From AWTP1-13 sp963797005 (lineage in GTDB: Bacteria; Pseudomonadota; Alphaproteobacteria; Rhizobiales; Hyphomicrobiaceae): DNA of 64,000 bases. Shown piece by piece: positions 47,901 to 57,591 of the stretch. The translations under genes and the position numbers were made by a program. Location: NCBI GenBank assembly GCA_963797005.1, contig CAWCOF010000009.1:558001-622000 (forward strand), in the 5' to 3' direction. The notes beneath the pieces were generated by a model, which was not told the origin of the DNA, did no database searches, and saw nothing but the letters and a program-made list of their open reading frames with translations. The stretch's first letter is position 1, and the number at the start of each line of letters is the position of its first letter.

Positions 47901-48284
47901 TCACCAATACGTGGCCACGCCAAGCGCCGCAAACGCGGGGTCGGCACTCACGAGGGGGAGGTCCTCGGCGAGCGACTGGGCCGCCAGCATGCGGTCGAAC
48001 GGGTCGCGATGCGTGCTCGCAATTTGCCCGGCCGCATAGCCGTGCTGGAGGGAGATCGGCAGCGGCCGAAACCCGAATGCATCGATCACCGCCAGAAAAT
48101 CGCCGATGAGCGTGCCGTGCAGCTCGAGCTTGCCGATGCGCAGCTTGGTGGCGATCTCCCATGCCGTGGCGGCGCTGACGTAGACCTCGCCCGGTGCTGT
48201 CAGGAGCGCGCGCACGCGCGCGGTGACGCGCCTGTCGCCTTCCGACCACCATATCAGGGCGTGGGTATCGAGCAGGGCTCCCAC
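47901..48284 (-). CDS. PIN-domain toxin, VapC-like
   Basis: 127 residues: ALLDTHALIWWSEGD (first Asp), SAATAWEIATKLRIGKL (Glu), HRDPFDRMLAAQSLAEDLPLVSADPAF (acidic pair). The four-acid PIN site supports metal-dependent RNase activity. Start is GTG 48284, 18 bases after the antitoxin stop codon begins; no ATG fits. It forms a pair with the Phd-type antitoxin. Confidence 0.85.
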   Translation of the reverse strand: MGALLDTHALIWWSEGDRRVTARVRALLTAPGEVYVSAATAWEIATKLRIGKLELHGTLIGDFLAVIDAFGFRPLPISLQHGYAAGQIASTHRDPFDRMLAAQSLAEDLPLVSADPAFAALGVATYW

Positions 48285-48301
48285 CGGTGCTATCCGACTT
48301 T

Positions 48302-48562
48302 TCAGTCCTCGCGGCTTTCCCAGGCCTTGAGCTCCGCTTCGGGGAGCGGATCGAAGAAGAAGGAGTCCGTCAGTCCGAACCTCCCCTTGAGCGCCCCGAA
48401 GGTGCGGGCCCGGAGAACGTGAGCCGGCACGTCCATCGGCACCAGGCGCGCGACCGGCTTCTTGCCCCGGGCAATGACGATCTCCTCCCCCGCCTCCACC
48501 CGCTCGATGAGCTTGGAGAGGTTGGTCTTGGCGGCGTGGATCGTGATGGTCGGTCCGGCCAT
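48302..48562 (-). CDS. Phd/YefM-family antitoxin
   Basis: 86 residues beginning MAGPTITIHAAKTNLSKLIERVEAGEEIVIARGKKPVARL, the Phd/YefM DNA-binding fold, with a C-terminal toxin-binding tail (FFFDPLPEAELKAWE). First gene of the pair, directly behind a palindromic operator. Confidence 0.88.
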   Translation of the reverse strand: MAGPTITIHAAKTNLSKLIERVEAGEEIVIARGKKPVARLVPMDVPAHVLRARTFGALKGRFGLTDSFFFDPLPEAELKAWESRED

Positions 48563-48575
48563 TTCGCACCCATAA

Positions 48576-48594
48576 TTAGCTTAGTTTAGCTAAG
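48576..48594. promoter_or_regulatory. Operator of the PIN/Phd module
   Basis: TTAGCTTAGTTTAGCTAAG contains the dyad CTTAG-N5-CTAAG (48580-48594) in a short AT-rich patch 14 bases upstream of the antitoxin ATG. It is the expected site for autorepression. Confidence 0.55.
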
Positions 48595-48656
48595 TCAGAT
48601 TATCTCAGGGGCGCCTGCGGTGCAAGCAGGGCCTGGCGGCCGAATTTTTCCGGTCG

Positions 48657-49893
48657 CTATCCGGTCACGCCGTTGAGCACGGCGTCGAAGATGTCGAAGT
48701 TGCGCAAGCGGTCCTGCTTCGCCGCCAGCCAGTCGGGGTGCAGGGGGTGCGAGACCATGAACGGCACCTTCTGCTCGCCCAAGCCGCCGTGCGAGCGCAG
48801 CCGATGCCCCGCGAGCCCCGCGAGATCGTGCTCGGCGCGGGCCGCGCCGATGGCGGTGCCGGCATCGCCCAGCACGACGAAATCGCCCTCCAGGTCCTCG
48901 GGCAGCTCGAAGCGGCGCGCGGCGGTGGCGCCGTCCAGCACCTCCGCCACGCCCGGCAGGGCCCGGCTTGCCGTCATCAGCGTTTCGAGGTCGGGTCCGC
49001 CCCGCCGATAGACGCGCACGAAGGAGCCGAGCGCGCCGTGGTGGAGCACGAACGGATCGGTGATCGGGCAGATCACGCGGACCGCGCCGGCGCCGAAGCT
49101 CTGATTGAGCTCGTCCTCGAGGAACACGACGCGCGGCTCCCCATTGGCGAGCGACTTGTCGTTCATGCCGTGGTCGGCCACGACGCCGACGATGGCACCG
49201 GCCGCCACCAGCTGGCCGAGCCGCTCGTCGACCGCCCGATTGAAGGCATCGGCCTCCGGGCGTGCCGGGCGCGTGCGCGTGCTGAACGAAGTCGGAGAGC
49301 GACAGATATATGAGCATGGCCGCCTTGCGCGCCAGCAGGCGCAGCCCCGCATCGAGCACGTAGAGCGACAGATCGGCGGAATACTGGTCGGGCTTGGGCC
49401 GCCCGACCATCGCCTCCACCTCGTCGATGCCGTTTGCGGCCACCGTCGCGCGATCGGCGTGCTCGGAGGAGAAGTTGATGCCGTCGAGCCCGCGCGCCAG
49501 CATCAGGCGCAGCTTGTCCTTGGCGGTGACCGCGGCGGTCCTGACGCCAGCCTGCGACATGGCGGCGAGGATGGTGTCGCAGCGCAGCAGCGCGCCGTCG
49601 GTGATCATGCGCTCCTCGCCGGTTGCGCGGTCGAGGTAGTAGTTGCCCGAGATGCCGTGCACGGCGGGCGGTGCGCCGGTGACGATCGAGGTGTTGTTGG
49701 GATTGGTGAAGGTGGGCACGACGGCATCGGCCGTGCCGAGGAAGCCCGTCTCGCGCCACCTTGCGATGGTCGGCAGGATGCCATCGGCAAGGCCGCGCTC
49801 GATGTAGGCCGGATCGCAGCCGTCGAAGCAGACGACGACCGTGGGCCGTTCCGGTGTCCGGTAGCGCCGGCCGTTCACGCTGATCTGCGGCAT
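48657..49893 (-). CDS. phnA: Phosphonoacetate hydrolase (one frameshift)
   Basis: About 412 residues of the alkaline-phosphatase superfamily. ISVNGRRYRTPERPTVVVCF then DGCDPAYIERG (metal Asp), NPNNTSIVTGAPPAVHGISG with the nucleophile Thr region, LSDFVQHAHAPGTP, GVVADHGMNDKS, and FMVSHPLHPD. It cleaves phosphonoacetate to acetate and phosphate. An extra C near 49257 (CCC in ACGCCCGGAGG) breaks the frame in the middle. An ABC exporter-like gene and a TRAP transporter lie upstream on the same strand. Confidence 0.82.
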
Positions 49894-49930
49894 GGCTCCT
49901 CCCTCCCCAAGCTCGAATCCGCCGCGCCTG

Positions 49931-51721
49931 TCAGGTCATGCTGTCGCTGCCGATGCGCTTGCGGGCGGGGTCGATCACCAGCTTGCGCTGATGATAGGCG
50001 ACGACGCTGGGCTTGTGCGCCACGCTGATGCGCGCGGCATCGGGCAGGCGCTGCTGGATCAGCTCGTACATGGCCCGCTCGGCCGCCTCGTCGAGCGCGG
50101 AGGTCGCCTCGTCGAGGAACAGCCAGTCCGGCCGGTACAGGATGGCGCGGGCGAAGGCGAGGCGCTGCTGCTCCCCGCCCGACAGGATGAAGGACCAGTT
50201 GCCGCTCTCGGCGAGCCGCGGCACGAGGTGCGCGAGCCCGCAGGCCGCGAGCGCCTCGCGGCATTGCTCATCCGTGTAATGGCTGGGCATCTCCGGGTAG
50301 CTGAGCGTCTCCTTCAACGTGCCGACGGGCAGATAGGGCTTCTGCGGCAGGAAGAGCACGCGCGCGCCCTGCGGAATGCCGACGCGGCCGCGGCCATAGG
50401 GCCAGATGCCCGCCAGTACGCGGAAGAGCGTGGTCTTGCCGCTGCCCGAGGCACCCTGCAGGACGACCGTTTCGCCGCGGTGGACGGTGAGGTCGACGTC
50501 CTCCAGCAGCACCTTGCCGCCGGGCAGATCCACGTTCACGTCCTGAAGCACGAGCTCGTCGGGCCCACGCGGGGCGCGGTCGAAGGCTTTCGCCTCGGCC
50601 TCCATCTTGGCTTTGGCCATGGCGTCGCTGAAGGTGGTGAGCCGGTCGACCACGGCTTTCCATTGCGCCAGCGCGGCGTAGGCATCGACGAACCAGGAAA
50701 GTGCGCCCTGCACCTGGCCGAACGCATCGGCCGTCTGGGTCAGCACGCCGAGCTGGATCTGGCCGGCGAAATACTGCGGTGCCGCGACGATGATCGGGAA
50801 GATGGCGGCAGCCTGGCCATAGAACGCGGTGAGCCAGGTCAGGCGCTTGTTGTAGACCATGAACTTCCACCAGGTGTCGAAGATCCTGGCGAACGCGGAG
50901 CGCAGCCGGCGCTCCTCGTCGGGCTCGCCGCCATAAAGCGCGATCAACTCTGCGTTCTCGCGGATGCGCACCATGCGATAGCGGAAATCGGCGTTGTAGC
51001 GCTCGAGCTGGAAGTTCACCGCCACCAGCGGCCGTCCCACCAGGTAGGTGGCGAGCGAGCCCACGAGCGCGTAGATGAGCGCGGCCCACATCATGTAGCC
51101 GGGAATGGCAAGGCCGCCGAAGATCGGCAGAACGAAGCTGCCCGAAAGCTCCCACAGCACGACCGCGAACGTGAAGAAGGTCATGACCTGCAGCAGCAGG
51201 CCGAGCGAGAGGCTCAAGGTTTGCTGGGCGAAGGCGGCGATGTCCTGCTCGATGCGCTGCTCGGGGTTGTCCGTGCCCTGGCTCACCAGCTCCATGCGAT
51301 AGAACGTGCGGTCGGAGAGCCACTCGCGGAAGTAGACCTCGCTCAGCCACCGTCGCCAGCGGATGGTGAGCATCTGGGTGAGCCACTGACGGTAGACCAC
51401 GGCCACGATGAACGCGGCCACGATCACCACCCAATACTTGAGCTCGTGCCAGAACGCGTCGGCGTTCTTCTCCTGCAGCGCATTGAAGAAGCGCGCGTTC
51501 CACGCGTTGATCAGCTTGGAGATGTAGACGATCAGCACGCTCAGGGAGACGATCAAGGCCAGCAGGCCGCGCCCGATCCAGGATTCCTTCACCGTCACGC
51601 TGTACCCGAGCCAGCCGATCGAGGTGTGCTCCCCGGCAAACCAGTAGGGCCGGCTGAGGACCCATAGCCGGCTCATGAACGTGCGGGCGTTGACGAAGCT
51701 CGTCAGGAAGCGGTCGATCAT
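49931..51721 (-). CDS. ABC transporter, fused membrane and ATPase domains (SbmA/BacA-ABCD type)
   Basis: 596 residues: an N-terminal SbmA/BacA-like membrane domain with about six helices (WFAGEHTSIGWLGY and WRRWLSEVYFREWLSDRTFYRM), then an ATPase with Walker A LQGASGSGKTTLFR, signature ILSGGEQQRLAFARA and Walker B WLFLDEATSALDE. Relatives include YddA and the vitamin B12 carrier BacA-type proteins. Substrate unknown. Position between dctM and phnA suggests one transcription unit. Confidence 0.85.
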   Translation of the reverse strand: MIDRFLTSFVNARTFMSRLWVLSRPYWFAGEHTSIGWLGYSVTVKESWIGRGLLALIVSLSVLIVYISKLINAWNARFFNALQEKNADAFWHELKYWVVIVAAFIVAVVYRQWLTQMLTIRWRRWLSEVYFREWLSDRTFYRMELVSQGTDNPEQRIEQDIAAFAQQTLSLSLGLLLQVMTFFTFAVVLWELSGSFVLPIFGGLAIPGYMMWAALIYALVGSLATYLVGRPLVAVNFQLERYNADFRYRMVRIRENAELIALYGGEPDEERRLRSAFARIFDTWWKFMVYNKRLTWLTAFYGQAAAIFPIIVAAPQYFAGQIQLGVLTQTADAFGQVQGALSWFVDAYAALAQWKAVVDRLTTFSDAMAKAKMEAEAKAFDRAPRGPDELVLQDVNVDLPGGKVLLEDVDLTVHRGETVVLQGASGSGKTTLFRVLAGIWPYGRGRVGIPQGARVLFLPQKPYLPVGTLKETLSYPEMPSHYTDEQCREALAACGLAHLVPRLAESGNWSFILSGGEQQRLAFARAILYRPDWLFLDEATSALDEAAERAMYELIQQRLPDAARISVAHKPSVVAYHQRKLVIDPARKRIGSDSMT

Positions 51722-51902
51722 GGCGCGTGCCCTGCTTGTCGACGCACGAAGACGGGTGCGGGCGCACAAGCACGGGCCATGGCGCACAGCCGAGCTCGGG
51801 TCGCGCCGCGGCAGATCCAACGAAGGCGGATGCCGGAACGAGGTCCCTCCGTGGGGAGGGACGCGGCACCACACCACACGGCAGGCGGCGCCGCAACAAC
51901 AG

Positions 51903-53201
51903 CTATTTGATCATGCTGTTGGGGATCAGCAGGATGATGGCGGGGAACGCCAGCAGGATGGCGACATTGATGATGTCGACGGCGACGAACCAGCCGCAGC
52001 CCTTGAATATATCGCTCATGCTCACGTCCTTGGCGACGCCGCGGAGGACGTAGACGTTGAGCCCGACCGGCGGCGTCATCAGGCCGATCTCGACCATGCG
52101 CACGACCAGCACGCCGAACACGATCGGGTCGATGCCGAGCGTCTTGATGGTCGGCAGGATGATGGGCACCGTCAGCAGCACCATGCCGATGCCGTCGATG
52201 AACATGCCCAGCACCAGATAGAGCGCCAGGATGCACACGAGGATGAGCGTCGGCGACACGTTCATATGGGCGATGCCGTCGGCGATCGCGGCCGGCGTGC
52301 CGGTGAAGCCGAGGAAATGCACATAGATGAGGACACCGGCCACGATTGCGAAGATCAGCGACGTGGTCCGCACGGTCTCGACCATGGCCGAGCCGAATTC
52401 CTTGAAGTTGAGCCTCGGCACGGCCATCAGCAGCGCGCCCAGCGCACCGACGCCGGCGGCTTCGGTGGGCGTGGCGAGGCCCGTGTACATGCTGCCCATG
52501 ACGAGCATGATGATCACGATCATGCCCCAGATGCCCTTGAGCGAGCGGACACGGTCGGGCCAGGTGATGCCGAGGACCGGGGGACCGAGCTTCGGGTTGA
52601 GCTTGAAGCGGATCAGCAGCATGATCACGTAGCTGATCGCCTGCAGGAGCCCGGGGAGGATGCCCGCGAGCAGCAGCGCGCCGATCGACTCCTCGGCGAT
52701 GTAGCCGTAGATGACGAACAGCACCGACGGCGGGATCATGATCGCCATGGTGCCGCCGGCCGCCACGCAGCCCGTCGAGATCTTGTCGTCGTAGCCGAAC
52801 TTTCTGAGCTCCGGCAGGGCGACGCGCCCCATGACGGCGGCCGACGCGGTCGATGCGCCGCAGGCCGCCGCAAAGCCCGCGCAGCCGATGACGGTGGCGA
52901 TTGCGAGCCCGCCGGGCAGATGCCCCAGCCACTGCCGCGCCGCCCAGTAGATGTCGCGGGTGATGTTGGCGTAGTAGGCAAAGAAGCCCATCATGATGAA
53001 GAGCGGCAGCACCAGCAGGTTGTAGTTGGTGAGGTGGCCGATGATGGTGGTGGCCGAGAGCGTGGCCGCCGGGTCGTAGCCGCGCATGATCCACAGGCCG
53101 AAGAACCCGCAGATGGCGGTGGCGAAGGCGATGCGGACGCCCGAGATCAGGAACAGCGTCAACGCAATGAACGACAGTATACCAACGCTAACGGGTTCCA
53201 C
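51903..53201 (-). CDS. dctM: TRAP transporter large permease (DctM)
   Basis: 432 residues, twelve hydrophobic segments. Signature regions include GFAAACGASTASAAVMGRVALPELRKFGYD and MFIDGIGMVLLTVPIILPTIKTLGIDP. It drives sodium-coupled uptake of an organic acid with DctQ and DctP, whose genes precede it. Gap to dctQ is 47 bases. Confidence 0.92.
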   Translation of the reverse strand: MEPVSVGILSFIALTLFLISGVRIAFATAICGFFGLWIMRGYDPAATLSATTIIGHLTNYNLLVLPLFIMMGFFAYYANITRDIYWAARQWLGHLPGGLAIATVIGCAGFAAACGASTASAAVMGRVALPELRKFGYDDKISTGCVAAGGTMAIMIPPSVLFVIYGYIAEESIGALLLAGILPGLLQAISYVIMLLIRFKLNPKLGPPVLGITWPDRVRSLKGIWGMIVIIMLVMGSMYTGLATPTEAAGVGALGALLMAVPRLNFKEFGSAMVETVRTTSLIFAIVAGVLIYVHFLGFTGTPAAIADGIAHMNVSPTLILVCILALYLVLGMFIDGIGMVLLTVPIILPTIKTLGIDPIVFGVLVVRMVEIGLMTPPVGLNVYVLRGVAKDVSMSDIFKGCGWFVAVDIINVAILLAFPAIILLIPNSMIK

Positions 53202-53248
53202 GGCCGAGCCCGATCTGTTGCCACGCTGAGGATGATGGATCCCGCAGG

Positions 53249-53842
53249 CTATTCCACCGCATGGAAGCCGCCTTCTGCGGGCTCGTTGAGGGGAAAGCGC
53301 TCGGGGTCATAGAGGCCGAGGAACTGGAGGTACATCCTGATCGAGATCAGGGTGTAGCCCAGTGGAATTGCCGCCGCCGACGGCCAGGTCTTGAAGTAGG
53401 GCGGCGACATCGTCACGTCGTCGTAGAGCCAGAGCTGATAGGTGTTCTTCCAGCTGAAGAACGCAAGAACAGAGCAAATGAAGATGCTGACCAGCAGCGT
53501 CCCCATCAGGGCGTAGCGGTGCGCTTTCGGCGGCAGCATGTCGAGGGCGAGATCCATGCCCACGTGTCCCCGCGTCGCCTGCGTGTAGGACAGCCCCAGA
53601 AAGACGATGATCGGTATCAGCAGCTCGGAGAGCTCGAGATGTGCGGGGATCGGCGAATCGAAGGCGTAGCGCATGAGCACTTCGGCGCCGACAAAGAACA
53701 TCGCGAACAGGGCGACGGCCGCCGCAACCACCAGCAGCAGATATTCGACGATGCGCAGGGCCGGACCGATGAAGGCAGCCATATAGGTCGTCGCCGCCAT
53801 TGCGGCGACGACGACCACAGTCAGGATGGCGAGCTCGTGCAA
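53249..53842 (-). CDS. dctQ: TRAP transporter small permease (DctQ)
   Basis: 197 residues with four hydrophobic segments; VGAEVLMRYAFDSPIPAHLELSELL and TRGHVGMDLALDMLP match the DctQ pattern. A long first hydrophobic segment precedes the usual start, making it slightly longer than typical. It lies 19 bases after dctP. Confidence 0.85.
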   Translation of the reverse strand: MHELAILTVVVVAAMAATTYMAAFIGPALRIVEYLLLVVAAAVALFAMFFVGAEVLMRYAFDSPIPAHLELSELLIPIIVFLGLSYTQATRGHVGMDLALDMLPPKAHRYALMGTLLVSIFICSVLAFFSWKNTYQLWLYDDVTMSPPYFKTWPSAAAIPLGYTLISIRMYLQFLGLYDPERFPLNEPAEGGFHAVE

Positions 53843-53861
53843 GCGCTGCCCCTAAGCTCGC

Positions 53862-54893
53862 CTACTTGTGCTTGGCCACTTCCGCCTTCACGAAGTCCAG
53901 CATCTGGCGGCCTGGCCGACCCGCCGCCTCCTGTTGCTTGACCCAGTCTTCCCAGATCGGGCCCGAGGCCGCCACGAGCTTGGCCCGCTCGGCAGCCGGA
54001 AACTCCGTCACCTCCAGCTTCTCCTTGAAGATCGGGATCCATTTGTCGTCGGCTGTCTTGTAGGCCTTCACAAGCGCGGCCTTGGCAAGGTCCTGGGCTT
54101 GCTTCAGCTTGCCCTTGAGATTGTCGGGCAGCTTGTTCCACGCGGCGACGCTGACGCCTTCGAAGCAGAAGAAGCCGCTCATCGCCATGCCTTCGGTCAC
54201 ATACTTGGAGACCTCGTAGAGCTTGTAGGCGCCGAAGGTATAGGAATAGGGAAAGCCGAAGCTGTCGATCGTTCCGCGTTGCAGGGCCTGATAGCCTTCC
54301 GGTGCGGTCACCATGGTCGGCACCGCCCCGAACGCCTGCAGTGCCTTGGCGTTGAGGCCGCTGATGCGCATCTTGATGCCCTTCATGTCGGCGACCGATG
54401 CGACCCGCTTGTTGCCCATGAACTCGTAGGCAGGAAGAAATGCAGGGCCGAAATACTTGACGTTCCAGCGCTCGGCCATCTCCTTCACGATCAGGGGATG
54501 ATTGGCCACGGCCTCATAGACTTCGGCATTGGCCGCCAGCGTGCGCGGCGCAAGAAACGGAAGCTCCATCACCGTGAGCAGCGGGAACTTGTTGGGGTAG
54601 TAGCCCGAACACATCTGGCCGGCCTCGTAGCCGCCGGACTTGATGGCCTCTGGGGTCTGCCGCTCCGGGCCGAGCGCGCCGCCGTAGGCGATCTTGATCT
54701 CCAAGTCGCCGTTGGACTCCTTCTTGTAGAAGTCGGCCATGGCCTCGATGCCCTTGGTCACCGCACGCGGTGGCCCGAACATGTTGAGGTTCCACACGGC
54801 CTTGTCGGCGGACGCTGGCGTTGCCGCGCCAAGTGCCAGCAACAGAGCGATAGCGCCGACGCCGGCACCGGAAGCCGGATAAAGCTTCATCAT
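53862..54893 (-). CDS. dctP: TRAP transporter solute-binding protein (DctP)
   Basis: 343 residues with a signal peptide (GAIALLLALGAATPASA). The DctP fold is shown by WNLNMFGPPRAVTKGIEAMA, KIAYGGALGPERQTPEAIKSGG, MGNKRVASVADMKGIKMRISG and ALQRGTIDSFGFPYSY. The Arg in KMRISG normally clamps the ligand carboxylate. GGGAGGAAA lies just before the paired ATG ATG at 54893/54890; either may be used. Confidence 0.9.
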   Translation of the reverse strand: MMKLYPASGAGVGAIALLLALGAATPASADKAVWNLNMFGPPRAVTKGIEAMADFYKKESNGDLEIKIAYGGALGPERQTPEAIKSGGYEAGQMCSGYYPNKFPLLTVMELPFLAPRTLAANAEVYEAVANHPLIVKEMAERWNVKYFGPAFLPAYEFMGNKRVASVADMKGIKMRISGLNAKALQAFGAVPTMVTAPEGYQALQRGTIDSFGFPYSYTFGAYKLYEVSKYVTEGMAMSGFFCFEGVSVAAWNKLPDNLKGKLKQAQDLAKAALVKAYKTADDKWIPIFKEKLEVTEFPAAERAKLVAASGPIWEDWVKQQEAAGRPGRQMLDFVKAEVAKHK

Positions 54894-55057
54894 TTTCCTC
54901 CCTTCGACAGCCCATTGGTGGGTTTTTGTAAGGCGTAACATGCACGACATCGCGCCTGGGCACAAGGCGTTGCGGTCGTCCTCCGCGACTTCGTTTGGCA
55001 AAGTGCAACGAGGGCGCGATTGCACAGCGACTGTGCACACCCATGCGTTGCGCGGGG

Positions 55058-57304
55058 CTATTTGCTCGCGTCTGCGGATTTGGCTGCCGACGCGGCGCTG
55101 CCGAGGCGTCTCAGGTCGGCGTTGATGCGTAGGGCGTTGGTCTCGCCCAGGCGCGCCCGATAGACCTGGATATTCGAGAGCACCTTCTGCACGTACTTGC
55201 GCGTCTCCTCGAAGGGAATGCGATAGATCCAGTCGAGCGGGTCGACCTTGCGGTCCCGCGGATCGCCGAACTCCTTGATCCATTGACGCGTGCGGCCGGG
55301 CCCCGCGTTGTAGCCGGCAAGGGTGAGCACGTAGGAGCCGTCGAACTCCGCCATGCGGTCGGCGATGTAGGCGCTGCCGAGCATGGTGTTGTAGGCGGGG
55401 TCCTTCATCAGGCGGTTGATCCGGCATTTGATCTTGTAGTCCCGGCACACGTGCCGGGCGGTCACCGGCATCACCTGCAGAATGCCGCGCGCACCGGCCC
55501 CGGACCGCGTCGTGGTGTCGAACTCGCTCTCCTGCCGCGCGATGCCCAGGATCATTGCCGGCTCGGGTGGCTTCCGCAGCGGCTTGTATTGCGGCAGCGC
55601 GTGGATGGGATAGGCGTAGTAGACGAGGTTCATGCCGCGCGCGATGCCCGCCTTGCCGATCCGCACGGCACCCTGGGTGTCGCCGATCGCCTGCGCCAGA
55701 TGCGCGATCATGGCGAGCTCCGCCTCGCTCTTCAGGTTCCTGCGCAGGTGAACGAAGAAGGCGCGCGCCAGCGAAATGTCGAGCCCCGCCTTGTGCGCGA
55801 CGACGATGGCCTGGACCGCGTCGGAGCCGTTGATGCGCGCGATCTCCTCCGGTGTGGGAGTCGCCGGCGGCGTGATCTTGAGGTCGGCCGCGTCGGGGTC
55901 CAGCTTGAGACGGGCGAGATGGCCGTGGAAGGTGCCGAAGTAGGCGGCAGCGGCCCGATAGTGCTCGCGTGCCTCCGCCTGCTCGCCGAGCGCCTCGTGG
56001 GCGCGGCCGACCCAGTACTGCCCGCGCGCGCGGCTGAGCGGGCCATCGGCTGCGGCGGCGAGCGCCCGGAAGTGGCCGAGCGCCAGCTTGGCGTCATTCA
56101 GGTATCGCAAGGCCAGCCAGCCGGCGAGGAAGGATGCCTCCTTGCTCGCGTTGTCGGAAAGCGCGCCGGGATTGTGCACGAGCTCGTAGGCGGTCTTCGG
56201 CTTGCCGGCCTTCAAGGCCGCGTACGCGTTGGCGCGCAGCTCGTCCCACCAGCCGTCCGGCTTGGTCACACCGGAGGGCTCGGGCGCGCCAAGCATGGTC
56301 TTCCAGGCTGCCTCGTCCTTGTTCTGCCGCCGCAACGCCTGCGAGCGCTGCACCGCCAGGCCCCAGTCGGTCTTGGCGTACTTGGAATACTTGGAGATCA
56401 GCTTGGACGAATGTCTGCGCCGCAGGAACACGGCGAGCCGCGCCTGGGCCTTCTTTTTCTCCAGGCCCGAGAGCAGGGCGATGACGCGGCGCACGTCGGC
56501 CGCCACCTCCTTGCGTTCGCTCTTCCATCGGGCGTCGCTCAGCAGCAGCCGATCGAGACGCCGCTTGTGGTCGGCTTCGCTCAGCAGCGATCCGACCCGC
56601 TTCAGGAGCGTGGACTCCAAGGCGTCCGAGATGTCGTGCTCGGTCCAGGCCTTGACGGCGAGCGCCTTGGCGCGCGCCTCGTCCTTGTCGGCAAGGTATG
56701 CCGAGGCGAGGGCCGCCATCCCGGCTGCGGTCCTGGGCTCCTGGTCGGCGAAGAACGCCTTGATCTCGCTCGGGCCGGCATCGCTCTCCAGCAGGGCCTC
56801 CTCGGCGCGCCGGTTGAGCAGCGATCGGTCGGGCCAATCCGGATTGGCCTCGAGAAAGGCGCGCACGTCGCGATGGGTGCCGTAGCCGCCGCGGTAGAGG
56901 TACCAGGTGACGAGCTTGCGCGCTGCCGGGTCCGTGATCTGCCCCCGCACGGCGATGGCCTGGGTGACATCGCCTTTCCTGGTGGCGGCAACCGCCTCGC
57001 GTACGCGGCCCTTGTCCTCGTTCGACAGAGCGCGGTCTCGGACCGGCGCGATGGCCGCGTCATAGCGGGCGATGTGCGCCGCCTCCTCGGGCAACGGCTG
57101 GAGCATGGGCGCCGGCGGCTTCTCCGGCGCGGACTTGGCTGCGGCGGCCGACTTGGTGGCCTTCTTGGCGTGCTTGTGCTTTGCCGATGCGGCCGACTTG
57201 GCTGCAGACTTGCCCTTTCGCTTGGCGTCCTTGGCGGCTGCGGGTACGCCGGCGGCCATCAATGCCACCAGAAGAGCGATCAGCGTCTTGGATGAGAGTC
57301 CCAT
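55058..57304 (-). CDS. slt: Soluble lytic murein transglycosylase
   Basis: 748 residues: a signal-type start (LIALLVALMAAGVPAAA), a Lys/Ala-rich stretch, a long alpha-superhelical U/L domain, and a C-terminal SLT domain with catalytic Glu in ILGIARQESEFDTTTRSGAGA followed by GILQVMPVTARHV and YNAGPGRTRQWI. It cleaves peptidoglycan with 1,6-anhydro products. No frameshift in 2.2 kb, in contrast to the neighbouring dapA. It is divergent from dapA across a 287-base gap in which no feature stands out. Confidence 0.9.
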   Translation of the reverse strand: MGLSSKTLIALLVALMAAGVPAAAKDAKRKGKSAAKSAASAKHKHAKKATKSAAAAKSAPEKPPAPMLQPLPEEAAHIARYDAAIAPVRDRALSNEDKGRVREAVAATRKGDVTQAIAVRGQITDPAARKLVTWYLYRGGYGTHRDVRAFLEANPDWPDRSLLNRRAEEALLESDAGPSEIKAFFADQEPRTAAGMAALASAYLADKDEARAKALAVKAWTEHDISDALESTLLKRVGSLLSEADHKRRLDRLLLSDARWKSERKEVAADVRRVIALLSGLEKKKAQARLAVFLRRRHSSKLISKYSKYAKTDWGLAVQRSQALRRQNKDEAAWKTMLGAPEPSGVTKPDGWWDELRANAYAALKAGKPKTAYELVHNPGALSDNASKEASFLAGWLALRYLNDAKLALGHFRALAAAADGPLSRARGQYWVGRAHEALGEQAEAREHYRAAAAYFGTFHGHLARLKLDPDAADLKITPPATPTPEEIARINGSDAVQAIVVAHKAGLDISLARAFFVHLRRNLKSEAELAMIAHLAQAIGDTQGAVRIGKAGIARGMNLVYYAYPIHALPQYKPLRKPPEPAMILGIARQESEFDTTTRSGAGARGILQVMPVTARHVCRDYKIKCRINRLMKDPAYNTMLGSAYIADRMAEFDGSYVLTLAGYNAGPGRTRQWIKEFGDPRDRKVDPLDWIYRIPFEETRKYVQKVLSNIQVYRARLGETNALRINADLRRLGSAASAAKSADASK

Positions 57305-57591
57305 CACGTCCAATTCTGGCGACTGCGTGCTTCAACTCTTCTGCGCTGGGGGTGGAATGGCGCCCTTGCGGGGCAAAAGCGGCATCAACGTGTCCGTAGA
57401 CCGCCTTGTCGGGTCCTTCCCCGGTTTTCCCCCCTCGGCACAGTGCTTTTTACGCCATGAGTTGCACATTTGCGTTGCGCTTGCATGGTGAAAGGCTATC
57501 AAGAACAGCAAGAACGGTTGTACGACATCGGAATGCAACAGCCAGTTGGGGCGCTAGCAATTAGGCGGCGCCTGAAACGCGGGAGCAACCC

